Assembly (NCBI RefSeq): GCF_000426285.1
Contig: NZ_AUFB01000014.1
Location: 1-64,000 of the forward strand
Direction of reading: 5' to 3'
Length of the DNA stretch: 64,000 nt
DNA from: Rhizobium leucaenae USDA 9039
GTDB lineage: Bacteria; Pseudomonadota; Alphaproteobacteria; Rhizobiales; Rhizobiaceae
Part shown: piece by piece, positions 7,856 to 17,846 of the stretch
Layout: every line of letters begins with the position of its first letter
Position numbering within the stretch: the stretch's first letter is position 1
Notes under the pieces: model-generated
Seen by the model: only the letters and a program-made list of their open reading frames with translations
Databases searched by the model: none
Told to the model about the DNA's origin: nothing
Position numbers and translations under genes: made by a program

Positions 7856-8906
7856 TTCACGAGTGGCGATGGAGCGTAACGTCTGAGCGTGGCGCGCGGC
7901 CCATCGGCAGCATCTGTTGCACCGCGGGCATTGGCTGGACTTGTGGAACGCGCTGGAGGTTGACGGTGGTGGGTTCGGCGGAGCCGTTACCAAGGTTGGT
8001 GACGACGAAGCGGATGTCGAGGCCCATTGTGGTCGCCTCGATGCGGGCGCAGACGCGCCATCGCGTATTCCAGGATTTCGCCTTGTAGCGGGTCTCGGCA
8101 TAGCCGCGTAGCACCAGCTTCTGCTCGAGCGCGCGGCGGGTGCGGAAGTCGTCGGCGGCCCTCGACGAGACGCTTGAGAACTCTGTTACCGGCGAGCCCG
8201 AACAGATAGTCGATGCTGTTTGTCTCGCTCCATTGCATGACTTGCGCCCGACCATAATGGCTGTCGCTGCGGATCAGGATGCGGGCCGTTGGCCAGTGGA
8301 CGCGGATGCGCCGGACGAGGCGGCGCAGATGGCCGCGGATCTCCTTGCCCGTTGGCGTCTTGCCGGGACGCAGGATCAGGGCGACCCGTGGCAGCGTCAC
8401 AGATGTGAGTCGGTAGGAAACTACGCTCGTCGCACTGGCCGTTGAAGAGAGAAAGCTGCTGATGGCCATGAACGACATCGAGCGTGTCGTCGATATCCAG
8501 GGTGACGCTTGCGGGCGGTGCGGCATAGCTCGACAGCCACAGGTCCGACCGGTACCCCGGCAAGGCGTATGACGGCCCTGAGGTCGGGCAGGTTCTCCAG
8601 CCGCGAACAGGTCGGCTGCGAGCGCAGGTCAAGGCCGCTATCGGGCAACCGCCCGCAGGCGAGCTTGAAGGCTCGGTCAAAGCGCAGCCGGTCGAGATCG
8701 TTGGCGTCTTCATAGCCGTACGCGATGGCGAAGATGCGGGCGCACAGAATATCGGCCGCACCGTAGGTCACCCGGTTTGGATCCCGCCGATCACGGATCG
8801 CCTCGGCGAGCCGCTCGGCCAGATGAAGGCGCCGCTCGGCCGCCGCCAGCAGCATAACGTCAGCATCCGAGGTGATGCGTCCACCATCGAAAGCGGCTGT
8901 AATCTT
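7856..8906 (-). pseudogene. Decayed IS1380-family transposase
   Basis: Blocks of an IS1380 transposase are spread over several frames: ITAAFDGGRITSDADVMLLAAAERR, then YGAADILCARIFAIAYGYEDANDLD and FKLACGRLPDSGLDLRSQPTCSRLENLP. These are followed by SVTLDIDDTLDVVHGHQQLSLF, then KTPTGKEIRGHLRRLVRRIR, and finally GLDIRFVVTNL. The C-terminal third is absent. Many frameshifts show the element has long been inactive. It lies between the coiled-coil pseudogene and groEL. Confidence 0.85.
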
Positions 8907-8989
8907 CTAGCGTCCAATGGCTGGAAAAACAAACGGTAACAACATATCGTCGGTCATGGCGGGTGTGGCTCGCGAGATGTGGTCGACAG

Positions 8990-9204
8990 GACGGGCTTAG
9001 ACACCCGAATCCTACGCTATCTCAAATGCTTAAGCTACACCCGTCAGCCCACCCAAAATGCCCCTCGTGAATAAGATAGTTTAAATTCCACGTTCCGTTA
9101 AGTTGATGATGCCGCTGTTTTGCATGGCCATGGGAATTCTCCCCGCTTCTCGTTGTTTTGGTTCTGTCGTGAGTCGCGCTGGCCGAACGGTGCGGGCACA
9201 GCTC
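8990..9204. other. Gene-free stretch after groEL
   Basis: No coding frame or clear terminator is seen here. It may contain the outer end of the IS1380 element. Confidence 0.5.
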
Positions 9205-10833
<1,629 letters not shown>

Positions 10834-10881
10834 GATGTTCGTCCAATTCGGTCTTGAGATTGCGGGATCGGAAATCGGCCA

Positions 10882-11199
10882 TCAGGCAGCTTCCTTGGCG
10901 GCCGCTCCGGTCTTCTCGACGATGCCAATGACGTCGGTCTCCTTCATGATGAGGAGTTCCTCGCCGTCGATCTTGACCTCGGTTCCCGGCCATTTGCAGA
11001 ACAGAATTGTGTCGGCGGCCTTATTGCCGAGCGGGATCAGCTTGCCATTTTCGTCGCAGGAGCCGAGACCGACGGCGATAAATTCGCCTTCCTGAGGCTT
11101 TTCCTCGGCGGAATCGGGAATGACGATCCCGCCCTTGGATTTGGTGTCACCTTCGGCACGCCGGATGACGACGCGATCGTGAAGCGGGCGGAATGTCAT
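10882..11199 (-). CDS. groES: Co-chaperonin GroES
   Basis: A 105-residue GroES with a start at MTFRPLHDRVVIRR. The mobile-loop region reads GDTKSKGGIVIPDSAEEKPQ, and the roof and C-terminal parts (KWPGTEVKIDGEELLIMKETDVIGIVE) are intact. It caps GroEL. The ribosome-binding site is weak (AGAAAG). The upstream leader holds a long inverted repeat (11281-11336) but no CIRCE operator (TTAGCACTC-N9-GAGTGCTAA), so control by HrcA is not indicated. Confidence 0.97.
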   Translation of the reverse strand: MTFRPLHDRVVIRRAEGDTKSKGGIVIPDSAEEKPQEGEFIAVGLGSCDENGKLIPLGNKAADTILFCKWPGTEVKIDGEELLIMKETDVIGIVEKTGAAAKEAA

Positions 11200-11280
11200 G
11201 AGAAATCTTTCTGCCGCCGCCGCATAGGGCAGCTCCAGCTGCTGATATAACACCTCTGACACTCGATTGATAGGAGTACC

Positions 11281-11336
11281 GGGAAATATTATTCGGCCAG
11301 AAGAAACAGACGAAAATAATATTCTGAATATTTCCC
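11281..11336. promoter_or_regulatory. Inverted repeat in the groES upstream region
   Basis: GGGAAATATTATTC (11281-11294) and GAATATTTCCC (11326-11336) are inverted copies about 31 bases apart, within the 240 bases before groES. The arms could bind a regulator at two half-sites or fold in the leader RNA. No known regulator site is recognised. Confidence 0.4.
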
Positions 11337-11445
11337 ATTCTCGATGGTAGTGTTCAAAACATTCATTGAATTCATAACGTATAAAAAGTGGCGTTTATTT
11401 TATTTCATCAGGATTTTCATGAAAAAGTCAAAAAAAGTTTGAGTG

Positions 11446-11468
11446 CCTTGATTGAAACTCAATCAAGG
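11446..11468 (+). promoter_or_regulatory. Perfect hairpin covering a ribosome-binding site
   Basis: CCTTGATTGA (11446-11455) and TCAATCAAGG (11459-11468) are a perfect 10-bp inverted repeat with a 3-base loop. The 3' arm includes AAGG of the AAGGAG that precedes the ATG at 11478. In RNA, the stem would hide that site. There is no T-run, so it is not a terminator in this direction. Confidence 0.5.
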
Positions 11469-11477
11469 AGTAAAGAT

Positions 11478-11600
11478 ATGTACGTTAATTTGAAGTATCT
11501 GGCTTTGCGGTGCCAGAGACTACGCCCCACCACAGATTCCGATTTCTCGTTAGCGAATGCATGCTGCCGTTTCGGCGAGGATATTGCTGCGTGCGAATAG
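11478..11600 (+). CDS. Possible 40-residue protein behind an SD-sequestering hairpin
   Basis: A 40-residue frame (MYVNLKYLALRCQRLR to GEDIAACE) starts eight bases after AAGGAG. The same frame is open upstream from 11388, but the inner ATG has the better site. The product has three or four cysteines and no known domain. It is divergent from groES. Reality depends on expression data. Confidence 0.35.
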   Translation: MYVNLKYLALRCQRLRPTTDSDFSLANACCRFGEDIAACE

Positions 11601-11710
11601 GAACGGACTCGTCGCTGACCGCGGATATACCTGCAGCCTTGGGATCGTTCCGGTTCGAATGTGAATGATAGGGGAGCGGCATCCGTGTGTTCCCCAGGAG
11701 ACTTGCCTTC

Positions 11711-11974
11711 ATGAACAGTCGCACCACGCAAACCGTCGTTCGCTTTTCGTCTCCGTTCCTGCTGCCGGGCTTCGAAGTGCCGCAGCCAGCTGGAGATTAT
11801 CGCGTCGATTATGACGAGGAGCTGCTCGAAGGTGTCTTCCGGCTGGCATGGCGACGTATCGCCGCCTTCGTCTACCTGCCGGCGATCGCCATGCAGGGTT
11901 CGGCGCAACAGATGGTGGCGATCAGCATGTCGGACCTCGAAACCATCCTCGAAAAGCACCGCCAGCAACCATGA
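11711..11974 (+). CDS. Conserved rhizobial hypothetical protein
   Basis: An 87-residue protein that opens TTQTVVRFSSPFLLPGFEVPQPAGDY and continues with an acidic segment (RVDYDEELLEG). It ends with a helix near the C-terminus (MSDLETILEKHR). CAGGAG lies about nine bases upstream of the ATG. From memory, similar short proteins are widespread in Rhizobium, often in accessory regions. No catalytic motif is visible. Gene remnants and two further small genes follow on the same strand. Confidence 0.65.
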   Translation: MNSRTTQTVVRFSSPFLLPGFEVPQPAGDYRVDYDEELLEGVFRLAWRRIAAFVYLPAIAMQGSAQQMVAISMSDLETILEKHRQQP

Positions 11975-12009
11975 CCACACCAGTTATTTTACACCGTAAT
12001 GGCCGCCCG

Positions 12010-12264
12010 ATCCTCGCGTCGCAGCGACACATATCTTCGTGGTGGGGCAGTCCCTCCAGCTCAAGGACGGCTTCCGCATATTCCCTTCCAAGTCGGCGTT
12101 ACACCAGCACATTGCCGACGAGAGGAAATATGTTGCAATACCGCATCCGCAGCGAGGACGAGCGCCATGAACGCGTAAACGACGGAAGATATGCTCTCGA
12201 GCCGCTGCGGATGTTGCCCAGCGGCGCCGGCGAGCCTCACGGAGAGGACTTCGGCCACGGCTGA
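12010..12264 (+). pseudogene. Frameshifted member of the 'YR[VIL]R' small family
   Basis: HIFVVGQSLQLKDGFRIFPSKSA is readable in one frame from about 12028. The rest, TSTLPTRGNMLQYRIRSEDERHERV, follows in another frame from about 12105. Joined, they match the intact protein at 28346-28636 in motif order. One indel near 12095 explains the break. Confidence 0.5.
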
Positions 12265-12293
12265 GGGACGGGACACGTAAAGGGATTAGCATC

Positions 12294-12614
12294 GTGACCA
12301 TCGACGACGACAAGACAGAACGAAGACCGAATGCTACCGCTCTCGGCAGATGGGAAAACGAGGGCGGCGCTCTCGGCCAAGATTCGATGGACATCCAATA
12401 TGGCCGCCGCGTCGAATCCGACCGTTCCTGGACCGTTTATCATGTCTTTACAGGCAATCCGGCGCGGGTAGACGGCCAGACCCTGACCGGAATGAGCCGA
12501 TCGGACGCGACCAAGGGCATGCTGTCCCTCAATCTCATCAATACTGCACGCCGCAGAGAACGGACCAGACTATCGGAACTCGCTCTGACTGCACACGAAA
12601 CGACAGCAGGCTAG
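12294..12614 (+). CDS. Small 'SWTV..VFTG' family protein (copy 1)
   Basis: A 106-residue protein with a GTG start and AAAGGGA upstream. Its core, RSWTVYHVFTGNPARVDGQTL followed by a basic helix (NTARRRERTRLSEL), is shared with the protein at 25760-25957 (FSWTVFDVFTGLPARPSTWKL). The function is unknown. The stop lies two bases before the next ATG, so it is probably co-translated with the DUF1488 gene. Confidence 0.65.
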   Translation: MTIDDDKTERRPNATALGRWENEGGALGQDSMDIQYGRRVESDRSWTVYHVFTGNPARVDGQTLTGMSRSDATKGMLSLNLINTARRRERTRLSELALTAHETTAG

Positions 12615-12616
12615 TC

Positions 12617-12892
12617 ATGACCCTTTCTTTCCCCAATCCTAGCCGCAGCTTCGACGCAATCAGAAATGCCGTCCGCTTCATCGGCCACGACGGCGTCTTC
12701 GAGGTCCTGTTCTTTGTCGAGGTCGACGCACTCGCCAAATCCGATGCCGAACTGCAAAGAACCCGCGCCTCGGAAACCAAATGCCTCTCCGCCTTCGACG
12801 CCTTCCGCGCGTCGATTCAAGAAGTCGCCCGTAAGGTCTACTCCCGTCGTCACGGCAACTGCGTTACTCTGACAGCAGCGGATTTTCGTTAA
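12617..12892 (+). CDS. DUF1488-family protein
   Basis: A 91-residue protein that begins MTLSFPNPSRSFDAIRNAVRFIGHDG, continues VFEVLFFVEVDALAK and ends with IQEVARKVYSRRHG and LTAADFR. This is the DUF1488 pattern common in Rhizobiales, and the function of that family is not known. Here the middle has an insertion-like stretch (ELQRTRASETK). It follows the 12294 gene by two bases. Confidence 0.75.
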   Translation: MTLSFPNPSRSFDAIRNAVRFIGHDGVFEVLFFVEVDALAKSDAELQRTRASETKCLSAFDAFRASIQEVARKVYSRRHGNCVTLTAADFR

Positions 12893-13399
12893 AGGGGTGC
12901 GAATACGGGAGCTTAGTCAGCCGCATCCTATCAAACATGTTGTCATGTTCAAGAACGCGAAAGCGCCTAATACCTTCTCGATTGTTGCGGTCGTAAGCAC
13001 ATTTTCTATCGTACACGACAGCGCAATGAAATTGATGTTCGCGCACGCCATATAATCGCTATCAGTGGTATCTGAAACGGGCGCTGCCGCATGGGGAGCA
13101 GAGAGTATCTCAGCCGCAAAAAAAGGGGAGGACAGCATGTCTTTCGCCCTTAGCATTTATCCTCCAAAGAATCCGGAGCGGGCTGTTCGTAAGCGCTGTC
13201 CCTCTCGCACGTTGATCGCGAGGTTTATACCGTTTCGAACAACGCCGCCATGTCCGGGACGGCAGCTTCGCGCCCCACTTGCGGTCATTGCGCGACAGCC
13301 AGTGGCGTTTGCCCAGTTTTTGAAACCCAACCTGTCTTAAGCTCGTGCCGAAATACACCGCGGCCGACGCCGCAGCCTTACCGCATCCCTGCGCGGGCA
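12893..13399. other. Region without a convincing gene
   Basis: Only one weak candidate is seen. A frame at 13138-13340 (67 residues, MSFALSIYPPKNPERAVRKR) has a strong GGGGAGGACAGC ribosome-binding site but a proline/arginine-rich, non-protein-like continuation. It may be the start of a gene cut by later insertion. Confidence 0.3.
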
Positions 13400-13747
13400 T
13401 CACTCGGCCTCGCCGCCACGCCACGTGCGAGCGAGCAGAACGGACAGGACTGCATGCAGGACGACTGCTGGCCAAAGCAGAACGCCCGTCAGCCCATGGC
13501 CCAGGCCGAGATAGGCAAGATAGAGGCCCACAACCGTGCTGTAGAACAGCATCCCTTCGAGGGGCCTACTCCGCCAGCAGGCGATCCCAAGTCCGATCAG
13601 CGCCATGCCGGCTACACGCGCGGCCGCAGCCGCCACACCCACGAGTGCCTCCCCAAGCAGTAACTCACCGACGAGCGCGGGAATGGCGACCAACGCGAGG
13701 CCGGTCACGATTTCAACGATGGCAGCGACAGCCAATGCCCTGTTCAT
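13400..13747 (-). CDS. Four-span membrane protein
   Basis: A 115-residue, very hydrophobic protein with about four membrane segments: LAVAAIVEIVTGLALVAIPALV, then VAAAAARVAGMALIGLGIACW, MLFYSTVVGLYLAYLGLG and LLWPAVVLHAVLSVLLA. An ATG at 13747 (MNRALAV) behind GAGAGGA is preferred over the longer frame. No transport or catalytic motif is seen. It stands alone. Confidence 0.6.
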   Translation of the reverse strand: MNRALAVAAIVEIVTGLALVAIPALVGELLLGEALVGVAAAAARVAGMALIGLGIACWRSRPLEGMLFYSTVVGLYLAYLGLGHGLTGVLLWPAVVLHAVLSVLLARTWRGGEAE

Positions 13748-13868
13748 TGCGCCCGATCCTCTCTCTGACACTTAGGTCAGGACGACGCTCAGCATTAGCA
13801 CGGGTTTCTAATCTCCACTAGGGCGGAGCCAGGCGAGCGTTTCGGCTCCACACTGCAGTTGTTCGCCA

Positions 13869-14009
13869 ATGGCTGACGATGAGGCGCTACGGCGCTGGGT
13901 TCATGCCCTGGCAAGACCAGACCGATGGAACGGCGATTTCCCCGACGCGGTATGGATGGCTTGCGGGTCGGGGGCTATGCGCGGGCTGGCGGAATGGTTG
14001 ACGCGTTAG
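13869..14009 (+). CDS. Short tryptophan-rich frame, possibly a gene remnant
   Basis: A 46-residue frame (MADDEALRRWVHALARPDRW, then a segment with WMACGSGAMRGLAEWLTR). The amino-acid composition is protein-like, but there is no clear ribosome-binding site and no known family. It may be a fragment. Confidence 0.25.
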   Translation: MADDEALRRWVHALARPDRWNGDFPDAVWMACGSGAMRGLAEWLTR

Positions 14010-14045
14010 GCGCTCAGAAGCGTAAAGCCATCTCCTCACCCCCTA

Positions 14046-15236
14046 TTACCGCGACGCCGTTTCCGTCGGCGTCTTGAGCAGGCCCGGCGGAGCCTTGTCC
14101 CAGGGGTGACCATTGCGGGCCTTCTGATAGCCATAATCAAACAGCGACCGCATATAGGTCTGGTCGAACATTCCCGGATATGGCTCCGTGAAATCAGTGC
14201 CAATATAGGTGAGGTTATAGTCGACATGGTCCCGCTGCGTGTTCGCGTACATCCGGTACATGTCACCGATCCCGCTGGCGCTGATGAGGAGCGATATGGC
14301 CCGGCCGGCGATCGAGATCGTCTGCTTGTCGACCTTATCCGGCGTCGGTGACAGCCTCGAATTGCGGATGATATAGGCGACCCGCTTGCGGCCATTCTGC
14401 TTCAGATGGACGCCCGGCGTGTAAAGAAAGGATTGAGCCACCGCGCCGCCGTCCACATGCAGTTCCTGGTAGGCGTTTCCATTATACTCGACGTTGAACA
14501 TGACCGGCGGGAAGGCGGCCGGTATCGCGGCTGATGCCAGCAGCACCTTTCTGATGGTTTCGATCGCCTGCGGTCCGCCATGCTTGGCGATGGCCCCGAT
14601 GTTCCAGATCACCGACTTCGCGGCATCGAGATCAGTCGTCATAATCAGCAGCAGGCGGCCCTTGTCATATTCGGCGGCGATGCGCGACACCATCTCTTCG
14701 TTCAGGTGCTTCGAGATCAGCGCATAGAGCGGTGCGGTATTGGCGAGAGCGTCGTCTGTCAGCGCGGCCGTGACGAACCGCTTCTTGAACACGGAATCAG
14801 CATTGATTGTGGTGAAGACCTCTTTCAATTCCGCATCGTAGCTCGGCCCAAGAAAGGCGAAAGGCGCAATCAGTGCGCCGGTGCTGATGCCCGTCACCAG
14901 CTTGAACTGGGGCCGTGTTCCTGCTTGCGTCCAGCCGTTCAGGAAACCGGCGCCGTAAGCGCCGTCGTCGGCTCCGCCGGACAGCGCCAGAAAATACGCG
15001 GTCGGCAAATCCCGGTGCGCGGTTTTCTTGTAATATTCACGCTCGCGAACAGCGGAGCGATCATATTCGGCGGCAAGTCGCTCGGAGTCACCCGGCACGA
15101 AATAGCGGGCCTCGGCTATGCCTGGGATGACCGCTTGCGTTGCGACCTTCTCCGGAACCGGATCGACCCGAGAAGTCTCGCACCCCACGAGCAGGGTCGA
15201 AAAGAGGAGCAGGATCGAGATGAAGGATTTTGACAC
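14046..15236 (-). CDS. Patatin-like phospholipase, lipoprotein
   Basis: A 396-residue protein with a GTG start chosen so that the signal SKSFISILLLFSTLLVGC begins the product; the lipobox LVGC predicts attachment to a membrane. The patatin domain shows the oxyanion motif LSGGADDGAYGAG (about residue 105), the nucleophile in GISTGAL and the catalytic Asp in HVDGGAV. It is therefore a predicted Ser-Asp lipid acyl hydrolase of the periplasm or outer membrane. It stands alone, downstream of the DUF3604 operon on the same strand but separated from it by about 560 bases. Confidence 0.85.
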   Translation of the reverse strand: MSKSFISILLLFSTLLVGCETSRVDPVPEKVATQAVIPGIAEARYFVPGDSERLAAEYDRSAVREREYYKKTAHRDLPTAYFLALSGGADDGAYGAGFLNGWTQAGTRPQFKLVTGISTGALIAPFAFLGPSYDAELKEVFTTINADSVFKKRFVTAALTDDALANTAPLYALISKHLNEEMVSRIAAEYDKGRLLLIMTTDLDAAKSVIWNIGAIAKHGGPQAIETIRKVLLASAAIPAAFPPVMFNVEYNGNAYQELHVDGGAVAQSFLYTPGVHLKQNGRKRVAYIIRNSRLSPTPDKVDKQTISIAGRAISLLISASGIGDMYRMYANTQRDHVDYNLTYIGTDFTEPYPGMFDQTYMRSLFDYGYQKARNGHPWDKAPPGLLKTPTETASR

Positions 15237-15793
15237 GCTAGAGCCCCCCGCCCGAGGAGCACGTTCCACCAACGATACTAACGAGTTTGTCGCGCGCGGC
15301 GCGGATTCTGCTGCAGTGCAGTTGCGTCTCAAGCTTGCCTCCAAACAATACTTTGCCGGCCGGCGTGTCCCGCAACGCAGCCGCAATACTCAATGCCACG
15401 CAGGATCAACAATCAGCGTTCTGCCCGGTTCTGTCTGGAATTCCCGCAAGGACGACGGCTTGCTGTAGCATGGAGTGGCGAGAATGGGAGCGTATAATAC
15501 CGTAAAGAACGCCGTGAGACTGGTGCGACCGCTGTCCACCGTAGCGCACCGGAATGCGACGATGACGCCTCTTCTGCAACAGATCCCGTTGCGTTTCGAA
15601 AGCACCCTCGCGCTCTTTTGCGATCGCTGCGATAGCGAGAACAGACCGGCACCTTCGGTCTCCGAATCCTTAAGAGCCGACATTCAGGTTGGGCTTGGGC
15701 ATCGTCCTGACGCGATCCTACCCACTTTCCCTTTCTTTTAGGGAAGGTCTCCGATACGTCGGACAGCACCCCTCGCGGCACTAGGCGCTCGGC
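15237..15793. other. Gene-free stretch between the DUF3604 operon and the lipase gene
   Basis: Open frames exist but have arginine/serine-rich translations and no ribosome-binding sites. No repeat or terminator was recognised. Confidence 0.5.
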
Positions 15794-17722
15794 TCACGGC
15801 GTGTACCAGATGGGTGACGTGTAGGCCCGCTCCGTAACCGTCATCGTCGCCCCCTGAGGCGGCTCGACCCCAAATCGCTTGGCATCGTAGGCGGTCCAAC
15901 GTGGCGTTGGAATCTCGATCACCCTGCCGTAATAGAAGGCGGACTGGCTGGGATCGAACTCCGGGTCCTTCCACACCTTGATCAGTTCGGGCGCGCCGAT
16001 GGTGTTGGTCCAGGTCGCGTTCGCCACATCCACCGTGCTGCCGACCGACGGCAGCTTGCCGTCGGCTTCCGGCTTGCGGTCGCCCGACCAGGCGACGTCG
16101 TAGATCTTCTCGTGCAGACCGCCGTCCTTATCGAGCCAGCCCTTGACGATTTGGTAGCGGTCGAGGTTGGCGCCAATCGGGTCTTTCAAGGCAGCGACGA
16201 GGAAGGTCGGCACCTTGCCGTGCGGCGCCGTGTGCAGGTCGCCGCCCATCGGCACTCCCTTGGCATAGCCGATCTGCGCTGGCAGGCGGTTGTTGGCATC
16301 ATCATCGGCGAAATCCCATCCGCCGAAGAAGCGCACGATCATGCGGCTTCCGGTCGTGGCATACGTCTCCTTGCGCTGCATTGCGTCCCAAAGCGATTGG
16401 CGCGTGTTCTCATTGGCCCACACCCCGGCATAGCCGGATGCGGAAACCTCCCAGTCCATGATCTTCACGCCGGTCTGCTTGTTGTCGATGAATGCCTCCT
16501 GCATGCGCTGCGGACTGGGTTCCTGGGGGACAGTCTTGCCGAAGAAGTTGTCCTCCTCCACCGCGGTGAGGCCGGTGTGCGCGTCGGTGCTGCCGACAAG
16601 GCCGAACTTGTACGGGTTCGTGCCGAGTTCCTTTTCGAGCTTCAGCCCGTTCTTGTAGGCGGACCGGGTGTACTCGAACTCAAGCATCTCCTTCTTCTTG
16701 GCGACGCTACCGTCGAGGTTGCCCTTGTCCCAGATCTCGAAATTGGCGAATTCGTCGGTCGGCGACAGGAACGGATGCGCCTCGCCGGTTCCCTTCGTCT
16801 GGGTCGTCTCGTAGAGGCGTTCCCATTTCGCGCGGGTCTGCGCGTAGTTGCTGTCGAGCTTCTTGCCGAAGGCTTCGACCACCGGAAACATCAGCCCGTT
16901 GCTGAGGTTGCCGTTGTGGGCAATCGCCAGCACATTGCCACCGGTCTTCTTCTCGTAGGCGTCCATCCATTTCCAGAGATCGACCGGGTTGTCACTGCCA
17001 TAGGGCGGATAAACTGTGAACGGATCGACCTGGCTGGCCTTGTCGCCGTTGTCGCGGAAGACGACATTGCGGTGCAAATTGTTGCCGCCGGTGTTCGACG
17101 TCCACTCGTAGCCGATGAAGGCGGTGAAGCGGCCCGGCTCGTTGTACTGCTCGGCGGCGGCGATCTCCTCTTCCCAGGCGCTGCGGTAGGCCCGCGTTCC
17201 CGGGAAGTACATGAGGTCGCTGGGGAACGTGTTGTGTGAGAAATTGACGATGATATCGATCGCGGCATCCGCTCCCTTGCCGGTCTGGATCTGATCGTAC
17301 CATTGGCGGCCCTTGGGATCTGCCAGCAGTTCAGGCTTGCCTGCAAAGAGATCCGGGAAGAAGCCCATATTGTCGGAGTGGTCGCTAACCATCAGGAAGT
17401 CGAGCGGCCGCGACAGCTTCACCGGCTGCCCCGTATTGGATATCACCTGCTCCCCGCGTGCAAAGCGATAGGCGTCCCTCGGCCCGAGCCGGGCGCCGAA
17501 CGCGCCGGCATCCATGGAGAACGAGGTGTGCAGGTGGGTGTCACCGAAGAACGGACGGGTCGGATATTCGCGATTGGCATAGGGCGAATAGGTTGGCTTT
17601 GGCAGGGTCTTTCCCAGCTCTTCGGCCGAGGGCACTCCGACATCCTGGCCCCAGGCGGATGAAGCGAGGCCTGCTATCATCAAGCTCGCAAGGGCTGTTC
17701 CCTGCAGCAAGGTTCTGTTCAT
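15794..17722 (-). CDS. DUF3604 secreted protein (PHP-like fold predicted)
   Basis: A 642-residue protein with a signal peptide (MNRTLLQGTALASLMIAGLASSAWGQ) and a good GGAGG start. Metal-binding-like motifs resemble PHP phosphoesterases: FFGDTHLHTSFSMDAG (about 58-73), FLMVSDHSDNMGFF, LAIAHNGNLSNG and GLVGSTDAHTGLTAVEEDNFFG. The C-terminus ends YTSPIWYTP. The family has no proven activity. It is the last of three co-directional genes (parvulin-like, HupE-like, DUF3604), a grouping that suggests a shared periplasmic task. Confidence 0.9.
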   Translation of the reverse strand: MNRTLLQGTALASLMIAGLASSAWGQDVGVPSAEELGKTLPKPTYSPYANREYPTRPFFGDTHLHTSFSMDAGAFGARLGPRDAYRFARGEQVISNTGQPVKLSRPLDFLMVSDHSDNMGFFPDLFAGKPELLADPKGRQWYDQIQTGKGADAAIDIIVNFSHNTFPSDLMYFPGTRAYRSAWEEEIAAAEQYNEPGRFTAFIGYEWTSNTGGNNLHRNVVFRDNGDKASQVDPFTVYPPYGSDNPVDLWKWMDAYEKKTGGNVLAIAHNGNLSNGLMFPVVEAFGKKLDSNYAQTRAKWERLYETTQTKGTGEAHPFLSPTDEFANFEIWDKGNLDGSVAKKKEMLEFEYTRSAYKNGLKLEKELGTNPYKFGLVGSTDAHTGLTAVEEDNFFGKTVPQEPSPQRMQEAFIDNKQTGVKIMDWEVSASGYAGVWANENTRQSLWDAMQRKETYATTGSRMIVRFFGGWDFADDDANNRLPAQIGYAKGVPMGGDLHTAPHGKVPTFLVAALKDPIGANLDRYQIVKGWLDKDGGLHEKIYDVAWSGDRKPEADGKLPSVGSTVDVANATWTNTIGAPELIKVWKDPEFDPSQSAFYYGRVIEIPTPRWTAYDAKRFGVEPPQGATMTVTERAYTSPIWYTP

Positions 17723-17846
17723 CGATTTTCCTCCAGACTCATATCGTTATCTCTTGGTGTCCCGACAGCAGCCGAATCGGACGCGGCAAGGGGACTGGAG
17801 CAGGCGACAATTCAAGGAGCGGATTGCGCTTGACCGGCTCCTCCCC

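Noticed and set aside
11441..11468. A CIRCE element for groESL
   Set aside because: GAGTGC appears by chance next to the hairpin, but the inverted repeat does not have the TTAGCACTC-N9-GAGTGCTAA form and its spacer is three bases.
15413..15781. A 122-codon minus-strand frame between the lipase and DUF3604 genes
   Set aside because: The translation is serine/arginine-rich with no secondary-structure pattern, and no ribosome-binding site precedes it.
16112..17239. A 375-codon plus-strand frame opposite the DUF3604 gene
   Set aside because: It is an antisense shadow with a valine/glycine/arginine-rich translation and no start signal.
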